Shown: positions 18,201 through 27,400 of the stretch, piece after piece
Position numbering within the stretch: the stretch's first letter is position 1
Layout of the letters: every line of letters begins with the position of its first letter
Source of the DNA: UBA6163 sp041753075
GTDB taxonomy: Bacteria > Planctomycetota > Planctomycetia > Pirellulales > Pirellulaceae
DNA length: 64,000 bases
Assembly (NCBI GenBank): GCA_041753075.1
Contig: JBGSVE010000007.1
Coordinates: 24,373 to 88,372, forward strand
Direction of reading: 5' to 3'
Notes under the pieces: generated by a model
The model's database searches: none
The model's input: only the letters and a program-made list of their open reading frames with translations
Told to the model about the DNA's origin: nothing
Translations under genes and position numbers: made by a program

Positions 18201-20283
18201 GGGCATCGCCGGTGCGGACAGCCCGCTCGCCGCAAAAGTATTCGTCGTCGCCCAACGGGACAATTTGCGATCGATGCGAACCGTAATAATGGCCTTCGTC
18301 ATGCTGGGTGGATTTGCCCGGTTCGCTGAGCCAACGTACGAACGTGTGCCAACCCAATGCCGAATCACGAACCATCATGAGCACATCGTCGCCGAGCGGA
18401 ACCAGGTAGTTCAGAGATTCGGTCGGCGACAATTTTACCTCGCGCGGCGGGCAACTACTGGCCGGATCAATCACATGCACGAAGCCGTCGAGCACATAAG
18501 CCAATCGCGGAAACGATGGAAAAATCAATTGCTCATGCCGTCGACTCACCTTCGGCAACGGCTTTTCATCGGCGGCCTTGTCCAATTCCGGCCAACCGTA
18601 TTCGTCGAACACACCGGCGATTAGCGTGCGGTGCAGAATCGTTGCGAAGTCGATGCTCCGCAATCGTTTGACAAGCTCAGGAAACTCGACCAACACGCGC
18701 GGGCGAATGCAGTTTTGCAATTCATTGGCGGCCTGCTCGACGTCCACCAACCCACCGACTTCGAACGCCTTCAATTGTTTGTCGAGGTATTGCCACCAGG
18801 CATCACGCACGACCGGATGTCCCGCCGCCGCTTCATCAAACGCGCGTCGAGGGGCCACGTCGCGAGACCACGACGAACCCTTACCCGGACTGTCTCCCGC
18901 GAACGAAACCAAGCTTGGGATCGCAACCTGCAGCGCTGCGATAAACTGTGGCTGGGCCGCGACGTGCTTCAATTGCGAGTTGCGCCGCGGGTGATCGACA
19001 TCACTTCGCAGCCAACCCGCAAAGTCGAGTTCAAACCACGGGGGAATCGGCACCTCAAGTCCCAGATCGAGGTACGTTTCCAGCACATCAACGTCAATGC
19101 TGCGACCGCGATGAACCGAGGTGAATGTCATCGGTTTGGCTTCCGCTTTCAACACCTCGGCCATCGATTCCAACAACTCGAACACGCGTTTGTTCGGCGA
19201 GCTTTCGACTGCGGCAATCGCGCCGATCCAATGAGCTCGTCCGCCGGGCAATTCGACTTCCTTGGGCCATTGGTCCAGCGGTTGCGAAATCATCGGCAAC
19301 ACGCCCCACTCATCGAGCAGATCCAGCCATTGCCAAACGGGACTGTCGGTGCGGTAACTATATTGAGGGTTGGTATGGACGAGTAACCAAGCGGCAAAAG
19401 TTCGCTCACGTTTGGCGATGCGCGCGGCGGCTTGCTTAACCGACTTCCAAAACTGGATCGACGCACGGGCCATCGCGGGTGAGGTGATGATCGCCTCGAG
19501 CACCGACTCCAGTTCAACGATCGGATCAAGCTTCGCCGCCTTAGCCATGCGGTTAAGGTCGATTGCGACGTTGGTTACCGGTGGCATACCGCCGAGCGTG
19601 CGACGAATGACTAAATCCTTGAACGTCTCGTAAGCATCGGCGGGCTTGAATTGTTTCTCGAGGTCTTTGGCATAATCGGACAACGCCTTGCCCGACAAAC
19701 AACCGCTGAGTGCAAATTCAAGCACCGCATCACGGCGATGCTCGCGATCAACCTTCAACGCATGAACCCGCTCGGCTTCGAGTGCCTTGTTGAGGCCGCG
19801 ACCGGCGTAGGTTTGGTTGCCCAAGTCTTTGAACGTCCGCGCGACCTGCTCCCAAAACGGCGGCAACAAATCACGCACCGACTTGTTCAACTCGTCGGCC
19901 ATCTCGGTGTATAAATCCCACGCGGAACCTGGTTTCGACGCAGCCTTGCGGGCCGTCGATTTCATTCGTTTGACGAGGTCCAATGCGTACTTGGCATGCT
20001 GGGGTTGATGCACCAGCGACCAGTGTGCGAAATCGAGCGCGGTGCGCGTCTGCATCGCAATCGGTTCGCTGATCGCGGTGCCTTGAAGTCCCAGAAATTC
20101 CATCGCCAAGTCTTCAGCCGGCACCAACCGATCGGCGCTGAGCGTGATGATGACGCGATTCCCCAGGACCGCGGCAGCGTAAGTTCGGGCGACGATCGTT
20201 TCCGTCGTCTTGGGATCGCATTTCGATTTTATGGCCACCAAGCCGCCGGCAGCGAGCTGAGATTCGACAAAGTCTTTGCTCAT
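15232..20283 (-). CDS. Very large uncharacterised protein of the MoxR/vWA cluster
   Basis: 1683 residues; ATG overlaps the DUF4132 stop by 4 bp. No signal peptide or membrane segment is evident, so it should be cytoplasmic. The N-terminal third is helical. The middle (about 600-850) has repeated beta-strand blocks such as YVLDGFVHVIDPAS and VPLGDDVLMMV, suggestive of a beta-propeller-like fold. The C-terminus is rich in charged helices and ends in KKKRKQ. I do not recognise the family with certainty. Position between a DUF4132 protein and a MoxR ATPase suggests it is a substrate-binding or scaffold component. It may include regions homologous to the long N-terminal part of YehI. Confidence 0.7.
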   Translation of the reverse strand: MSKDFVESQLAAGGLVAIKSKCDPKTTETIVARTYAAAVLGNRVIITLSADRLVPAEDLAMEFLGLQGTAISEPIAMQTRTALDFAHWSLVHQPQHAKYALDLVKRMKSTARKAASKPGSAWDLYTEMADELNKSVRDLLPPFWEQVARTFKDLGNQTYAGRGLNKALEAERVHALKVDREHRRDAVLEFALSGCLSGKALSDYAKDLEKQFKPADAYETFKDLVIRRTLGGMPPVTNVAIDLNRMAKAAKLDPIVELESVLEAIITSPAMARASIQFWKSVKQAAARIAKRERTFAAWLLVHTNPQYSYRTDSPVWQWLDLLDEWGVLPMISQPLDQWPKEVELPGGRAHWIGAIAAVESSPNKRVFELLESMAEVLKAEAKPMTFTSVHRGRSIDVDVLETYLDLGLEVPIPPWFELDFAGWLRSDVDHPRRNSQLKHVAAQPQFIAALQVAIPSLVSFAGDSPGKGSSWSRDVAPRRAFDEAAAGHPVVRDAWWQYLDKQLKAFEVGGLVDVEQAANELQNCIRPRVLVEFPELVKRLRSIDFATILHRTLIAGVFDEYGWPELDKAADEKPLPKVSRRHEQLIFPSFPRLAYVLDGFVHVIDPASSCPPREVKLSPTESLNYLVPLGDDVLMMVRDSALGWHTFVRWLSEPGKSTQHDEGHYYGSHRSQIVPLGDDEYFCGERAVRTGDAQWPRPTRQWFHDGARFWRVKEDAVHWSNHNETTIPPAAIAELDPRTGKELRDSVPPFFEESLPSGATIVYGSSYLMPQPTQAGQSPLGSKAGLIGWRVVRRRDAAIEYQGIDGRKSVVTADQQTTSRYRFAEAMIDKPGSNSFWILHDGGKLVDSETGIAFGSYDGHQKYAFGQPAVLPTIFLNLMQPRCLDSSKKLRKLTLKQASELLEAGLTNHQAYKRKDDPANPDPERTIAATVATRILPQAPPRLIAGIARLARLAAEESISLQNLLTRVLPDPNTPQAALPTFDAQRADAGFTFMTQQKRSPICYYQPSEERSISANVMAVGKFLSGCDNDEIPACQTFWLGLLDDLPSLVWKCFWSLGVNESAGESIPQRLGGPWLDALSCLADSGLLQLSEKIHLYHVALGADQTPKPDSLAARADAHPITFVEGHNRFVAIVQHSYYENVLTVIGYSANGKPKPPKGLTVDSTTVLDPGWNRNSLLSFIKGVKTVQALPLPSTEQLADAAAKIGVHPITPALAWMSNLRTVNYGQEKLTKELRDFYSWKVKDIQTAIAELNAIELASTVGSIGVRNNPGGAMLDGRDRAFDQMIAKWTQFLKKTISLPAELLKKLDLGDHQPHIASLLADPQASEFLQRRTMSLVPTGRPAVYHMIDRKYDPTPRFVPETLLGDVLLSLAMINYELPTGAEARVAIPDVVDEVRKFLDEPSTLFPFGANFTAPLDQELKLDDTIIRLSTTITKLELAADGLYRGDNGLVVVATIPPAIRMLFRSAQLTDDKAFAKLSAAVNATFDYSEPGVHHNLAAQGVMLMRSDAMTRLASEIRSSTLPAGSWEQDPRLSVPEIVKACAKKLKVSESAAALYLQVLALYDPTAANVKRWNQWATKDYAAAASELVAAGHLVEAKRERAGRDIFLPGGWEPLKQPNLPIESWKLPLFGHANTDRLRGGSADRIVLHGSIAGHFQSTWSRIEHGDIPRYEDTITKKKRKQ

Positions 20284-21185
20284 GATTCCGGCGACTCCTG
20301 CTTTTCAACCTTGCGCTTGGCGTAGATCGCGCTGGCCATGCGAACCCCTTCGCTGAACGTTACCGCACCGACATCACGAATCGTGACCGCCTGTTGACTC
20401 TTGTTGACAAAAATCAATTCACCAGTCTCCGTTTCCGCTTCGGGATACTCGCCGCCGATGTAATAGCGCGCTTCCAGCGGCAGGATGCCTTCCCAAACTT
20501 TGCAGGTTGCATAGCCACCACGAACGGGATACCCAAGCCGACGACAAACACCAATGGCAAAGTTCAGTTGTTCGAACACGCCACCTTGGTAATCACGAAT
20601 CGACGTCAACGCAGATTGTTCTTCGGTCGGTTGATAGACGGGGCGGTACAATTGTTCGATTGGTTGCACAGCCTTGATGTCACCGGCCAATTCACGCAGG
20701 TCGTCAAGTTCGGCAATCAGGATCGGATGCACAACGGCGATGGCGGCGCTCTTGAGCCACTTCGATTCGCCATCAAGGTCAACGATACCGATGCCTTTTT
20801 TTGCGTCCACATCGCGGAGCAATCCGACATGCTCAACGTCGAGCTTGCCGGCCGCGTTGGCCCCGGCGATCACCATGTTTTCCAGCGCCGCGCGCCAAGC
20901 GTCGTCGGGCCAAGTGTTGACAATGACCTCGCGGGGAACGACCAGAGACCGGAGCATCCAATGTTCGACGGTGTGTAGGCAATGCAGCGCATGGTCATTC
21001 ATCCACGCGGCGAGGGCTTGCAGTTGATCGAAGACCGGTTCCTCTTTGAGCCATGACGGAACCGAGGCGAGCCGTTTGCCTTTGGCGTTCAAGCAAACAA
21101 CTTTGCCGTCGTCGAGACCGAGCTGATGTTCTTTCGGAGCATCGAGCCACGAAGTGGGCATTGAGGCCGGTGCATGAACAGCCAA
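20280..21185 (-). CDS. DUF4132 protein (YehI C-terminal-like)
   Basis: 301 residues. A TTG start at 21185 is preferred because GGGAG lies about seven bases upstream; an in-frame ATG occurs at 21161. The middle matches my recollection of DUF4132: AAIAVVHPILIAELDDL followed by IKAVQPIEQLYRPVY, then a domain with GGYATCKVWEGILPLEARYYIGG. E. coli YehI carries this domain at the end of a much longer protein; here it is a separate short gene. It is the first gene of the minus-strand cluster and couples by ATGA overlap to the 1683-residue gene. Function is unknown. Confidence 0.78.
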   Translation of the reverse strand: MAVHAPASMPTSWLDAPKEHQLGLDDGKVVCLNAKGKRLASVPSWLKEEPVFDQLQALAAWMNDHALHCLHTVEHWMLRSLVVPREVIVNTWPDDAWRAALENMVIAGANAAGKLDVEHVGLLRDVDAKKGIGIVDLDGESKWLKSAAIAVVHPILIAELDDLRELAGDIKAVQPIEQLYRPVYQPTEEQSALTSIRDYQGGVFEQLNFAIGVCRRLGYPVRGGYATCKVWEGILPLEARYYIGGEYPEAETETGELIFVNKSQQAVTIRDVGAVTFSEGVRMASAIYAKRKVEKQESPES

Positions 21186-21457
21186 AGGTTGCTCCCTATC
21201 GTTGAACGGTTAGAGAAAAGTATGTCGTAGCTTAAAGCAGCAGGATAGCGATTTGAACTGTGCTGCGGGAAAAATCTTTGCCACGCCTGATTCGCTAATT
21301 CATCTCAAATTCTCGCGGTTTCTTCGCCAATTCAGCGGCGGCAACTTAACGTCAAGTTAACGCTGCGCTGACCGACTATTCGCTGTTTCATTTTGGGCGA
21401 GCACTACTTTATCGCCTGCACAAACTGGGCGTCAGCTTCAAAAAAAGGAATGTTTCA

Positions 21458-24400
21458 ATGGCGGGTTTCATTGCGAATACACTTCGTTTGGTGAGTACGA
21501 AGAAGCGAGCTCGAGCGTCTTCGACGTTGAAGCGCCGACGACAAATGATCGAGCATCTCGAAGCACGCAACCTCTTTGCCGCCAGTCTGAATATCGAGTT
21601 TGGCGGCTTTTGTGTTCCTGAGTTCAACCCGCTGCCGCAAATCACGAAGGGGTCAGGCTCCGGTGGTCCGAACCCAACGATCACGCCCGACTACACATTG
21701 CAGCTTTTGCATTTTGCCGATGGCGAAGCGGGTTTGTTGGCACCGACGACGGCACAGAACTTGGCCGCGCTGGTCGATGCGTTTGATGGTACCTATGCGA
21801 ACACTTTGATCTTGTCGGGCGGTGACAATTGGATACCTGGGCCGTTTGTTGCTGGCGGCACCGACGCAGCGGTTCGTGCAGTGCTTAATGACGTCAGCGG
21901 TTCAACAATCGCCGCCGGAGTTAACATTCCGATCGCAGCGGTCGATATTGCGATTCATAACGAGATCGGTGTCGAAGCATCGGCGGTTGGCAATCATGAG
22001 TTCGATCTTGGCTCGCGAGTCTTTCGCGATAGCTTCTCGCCTAACCTTGGCGCGGCGGGCTGGTTCGGGGCAAACTTCGTTCACGTCACGGCCAACCTCG
22101 ACTTCTCGGGCGACGCCGATCTCGCTTCGCGATTTACCAATACACTCGACGGCGGTACGACGACGCTGATTCCCGAGGCGACGACGCTGCGAGGGCGAAT
22201 CGCTCCGTCGGCCGTGATCACCAAGGGTGGCGAGAAGATCGGGCTTGTCGGTGCCACGACTCAACTGATCGAATCGATCTCATCACCCTCGGGCACCGAA
22301 GTGCGCGGCTTCCCCGTTGGTCCAGGGCCCAATGGCGAAACGGACAACATGACGTTGCTGGCCGCGCAGCTTCAACCCGTGATCGATGAGCTGCGGGCCG
22401 AGGGTGTCGACAAGATTGTGTTGATGTCGCACTTGCAAGTCATCGCCAACGAGCAATTGTTGGCGACGCTGCTCAATGGCGTGGACATCATTTTATCAGC
22501 CGGCTCGAACACGCGACTTGGAGACGCCGACGATGTTCCCGTCGCGTTCCCAGGCCACGCGGCAAACTTCGCCGGCACCTACCCGCTGGTGACTGCGGGC
22601 ACAGACGGCAAGCCAACGTTGATCGTCAATACGGACAATGAATACACCTACCTTGGCCGTTTGGTTGTTGATTTCGATGCCGCTGGCGACATCATCGTCT
22701 CGAACCTAGCGGGCTTAACGGCGATCAACGGTGCCTACGCATCGACGACTGCCAACGTCGCGGCGGCGTGGGGAGTCAGCGAAGCAAACTTGGCGACGAC
22801 GGCATTTGCCGATGGCACCAAGGGTGAAGAGGTCCAAGATTTAACCGACGCAGTCCAGGCGGTGATTGCCGCCAAGGATGGCAACGTCGCTGGGTTCACG
22901 AATGTCTATTTGCAGGGCGAGCGGTTGGCCGTGCGAAACCAAGAAACCAATCTTGGCAACTTAAGCGCCGATGCGAATTCGGATGCGCTGGCGTCGGCCT
23001 TGGGCGCAAGCTCCAGCTCGACGTTCGTCGTCTCGCTGAAAAACGGTGGCGGGATTCGTGCGCAAATCGGCACGGTTTCGGCACCTGATCCCGTGACGGG
23101 CGAAGTAAATTTCTTGCCGCCGCCAGCGAACCCCAGTGCGAATAAACCGGCGGGCGCGGTGTCGCAGCTTGACATCGAAAATTCGCTCCGGTTCAACAAT
23201 ACGTTAATGGCGTTTGACACCACGCCGGTTGGACTCAAGGCGATTCTTGAACATGGCGTTGCGTCGTTGCCCAATCAAGGTCGCTTTCCTCAAATCGGTG
23301 GCGTGTCGTTCTCATTCGATCCGACTCGATCGGCGAATGACCGCGTCCGCAACATCGCTTTGATCGATGAAAATGACCGCGTGATTGTCAAGGTGTTCGA
23401 GAACGGTGTTGTCGCGTCGACCGCACCGACATCGATCACCGTTGTCACGTTGAACTTCTTGGCTCAAGGTGGCGACGGATATCCGATCAAGGCGAATGGT
23501 GACAATTTCCGCTACCTGCTCGATGGCCCGACGATCACTTTGTCAGCGCCGGTTGACGAAACACTCGACTTCAGCGCGGCGCAGAATTTGCCGGCCAACG
23601 TGCTGGGTGAGCAAATGACGCTTGCCGATTACCTTGGCACACGTTATCCAACCGCACAAACGGCGTACAATCTCGCTGACTCGCCAGCGACGCGTGATCG
23701 GCGAATTCAAAATGTGTCAGTGCGAAACGATGGCGTCTTCGACAATCTGCCGGCATTGGCCGTCACGCTGCAAAACACGATCGTCTCGTTGCCGGAAAAT
23801 GCCAGTACGAGTGCCGCGACGAAGCTCGCTGATATCGTCATCTCCGATGACATCTTTGGCACCAACGCACTGAGTCTCAGCGGAGCCGACGCGGCGAATT
23901 TTGAAATCGTCGGCACCGAGTTGCGGTTGAAGGCCGGTACAAAGATCGACTTCGAGGCTCGCACCAGCTTTGCGATCACCGTGCAAGTCGATGACCCAGC
24001 GGTTGGCGCTTCACCTGACGCATCGACGAACTTGAAGTTGTCGATCACCGACGTTGCCGACGGTGCCGCACCTTTGGCCAGCAACTCGCTCGTCGTTGTA
24101 CCCACGGGCTCGTATGTCAGCGGCAATGTAGGTGTAGCGGAAATCGTCGCGCACGATCCCACGCTGCAACGACTGTTTAGTCTCAATGGCGTGCTGAACC
24201 AACTTGATGTGCTGGACATCTCCAACCCGGCCAACCCGACGTTGCTCGCGCCTATCAGCTTGTCTCCGTTCGGTACGCTGCCGAACAGTGTTGCCGTCAA
24301 TAACGGCGTGATCGCCGTTGCCATGGAAGCCTCGACGAAAACCGAACCGGGAACGGTTGTGTTGTTCTCGACCGCGGGCGTGTTGCTCAACCAGTTAACC

Positions 24401-27400
24401 GTCGGAGCCCAACCGGATAGTTTGACGTTTACGCCGGATGGTTTGAAGGTTTTGGTAGCCAATGAAGCCGAACCGAATGTCGGCGACACGATCAACCCCG
24501 CTGGATCGGTCAGCATCATTAATCTTGCCACCGGCGTTGCTGCCGCGACCGTAACGACAGCGACGTTCGACGCCTTCAATGGCCAAGAAGACAAGCTTCG
24601 CGGACAAGGCGTTCGCATCTCGGCCGGCAAGAGTTTCGCGATCGACGCAGAACCTGAATACATCGCCGTATCGCCTGATGGGCTGACCGCGCGGGTCACG
24701 TTGCAAGAGAACAATGCCTTCGCGGTTCTCAACCTCACGACCAACACGATCACGGAAATCCAGGCGTTGGGTTTGAAGGACTACAGCACCGGAACGCCGG
24801 TGGTGACGACGTATGACTTCGATGACGCGGCGCTGCCCGTGATCGGCACAACGGCTACCGGCCAAGACCTTAAGCTCGGCGGTTTCTCCGGTTTGCACTT
24901 CGAGGGCACTGACGCGGTGACTGGCAACCTGCGGTTCATCGCCAATACTGACCGTGGACCCAACGGCGAACCGAGCAATGTGCTTCCCGCGGTGCCCGGC
25001 AACGAGCGACCGTTCGCGCTGCCGAACTTCGTGCCCGAGTTGACGCGCTTCGAGCTCAACCAAACGACGGGTCAGGTTTCGATCACCAGTCGCATTCAAC
25101 TGACTCGCGCCGACGGCACGCCGCTATCTGGCTTGCCCAACTTGCAATCCGGTGCCCAGGGTACGGCTTATACCGATGAAGTCGGCGTTGATCTGAACGG
25201 CAATCAAATCGCCAACGATCCATTTGGCGCGGACTTGGAAGGGATTGTCGTCGCGCCGGACGGCAGCTTCTGGTTGCCCGATGAATACCGACCAGCGATT
25301 TACCACTTTGATTCAACTGGCAAATTGCTTGACCGATTCATACCACAAGGCACCGCTGCGGCCGCCGGCCAACCTCTGGGCACGTATGGAACCGAAGCGC
25401 TGCCAGCCGTCTACGGACAATTCCGCCGCGCCAATCGTGGGTTCGAGGCGATTGCGTTGGAAGGCAACAAGATCTACGCCTTCATTCAAACCAACCTCGA
25501 CAATCCAAGCGGGTCTGCCGCAGTTCGCAACAACGGTGTCATCCGCGTGATTGAGTTCGATATCACGACCAGCGCCGTGACGGGTGAGTTTGTCTATGTG
25601 ATGCGCGACACGACCGCCGCCGGAACCGCAAAGACCGACAAAATTGGTGACGCCGTTTCGCTCGGTGGCGGTCGATTCCTGGTCGTTGAACGCGATGACC
25701 GCACGACAACAGACTCCAACAAATTGATCTATGAAATCAATCTCACGGGCGCGACCAATGTCTTCGAAACTCCGATCGCAACGGCAACTTCGGGAACAAC
25801 GCTGGAGAGTCTCAATCCCGCCGGTTTGGTAGCCAACGGCATTCGCGCCGTCGATAAGCGATTGGTCGTTAACGCGGGCGCAATCGGATACACCGGAGTC
25901 GGCAAACTGGAAGGCTTGGCCGTCGTCGACAACAACACGATCGCGCTGCTTAACGATAATGATTTCCAACTATCCGGCGCGATCCTCGGTAACGGCTCGG
26001 CACCGCTGAACCCAACCCCAGAACCGATTCGCTTGGGTTTGATCGACTTCAGCGGCAGCAACGGACTGGATGCGAGTGATCGTGATGTCGATGGGACCGC
26101 GCTGGGTGGCGGGCGCACCAGCATCAACGATCAACCGGTGTTTGGTTTGTTCATGCCTGACAGCGTCGCGGCCTATGCTGTCGGTGGCAAGAATTATTTT
26201 GTCACGGCCAACGAAGGCGACGACCGCAATGACTTCATTGTTCCGGTCGAGACTCGTCTTGTTGGTGCGACCACATACGACCTCGATGACACCGCGTTCC
26301 CCAATGAGCTGGCCTTAAAGGACAATGCCGTGCTTGGTCGGTTGACGGTTTCCAGTCTTGACGGCGACATTGATGGCGACGGTGACTTCGATCGAATTGT
26401 CAGCTACGGAGCGCGGTCGTTTACGATCTGGGACGCGGCGGGCAATCGCGTGTTCGATTCCGGTGATGCGCTGGAACAAATCACCGCGGCCCAGGTGCCG
26501 GCTTTGTTCAATGGCAACGGCGCGGCGGCTACGTTCGACACGCGGTCGGACAACAAGGGTCCCGAACCCGAAGGCGTTACGATTGGCGAAATCGCCGGAC
26601 GAACTTATGCGTTTGTCGGACTTGAACGCGTTGGTGGCTTCATCACGTTTGATATCACCGACCCACTGAGACCCGAGTTTGTCACCTACACCAACCCAGC
26701 GGCCGGTCCAAGTGGAACTCCAGGCCAGACCGATGTTTCGCCGGAAGGGATCATCTTTGTTTCGGCTGCGGACAGCCCCAGTGGCAACCCATTGGTCATC
26801 ATCGGCAACGAAGTCAGCGGCTCGGCGACGATCTATACCGTCAACGTGCCGGGCAGTCCTCCGGTCTTTACCAGCGGTACGGCGTTCAGTGTTGGCGAAG
26901 CCAATACGCTCGGCGCGACGGGGCCTTCGACTTCGGCAAGTCCCTATTTGACTTCGGCAAACTCCGACGTCCAGTTCACATCAATCTTGACCGTTGGCGA
27001 CGCAATCAGCGGATACCGGTTTGTTGGGATTCCGGATGGAATGGGAGCTTATGACAACGGCGACGGGACGTTTACCTTGTTGCTCAATCATGAACTCAAC
27101 AACACCGTCGGCATCGCGCGAGATCATGGACAACGCGGTGCGTTTGTCTCGCGTTGGGTGATCAATAAGTCGACGCTCGAGGTGGTTAGCATCGAAGATT
27201 TCCTTGGCGATGGAACCAGCGTTTACCTGAGCAACAACAATCCGACCAACGGCGCAGCTCACACCGCGTACCTTGCCGCGGCGACGACGGTGTTCAGCAG
27301 ACTTTGCTCGGCGGACTTAGGACCGGTTAGCGCTTACCAGTGGACCGACCCGGTCACCGGAACAACATTCGGCACCCCGGCCCGAATTTTCCAAAGCGGT

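Noticed and set aside
23707..24753. Long minus-strand open frame (348 codons) inside the giant phosphatase-like gene
   Set aside because: Antisense to well-supported coding sequence; product is low in recognisable motifs and matches the codon shadow expected in GC-rich genes.
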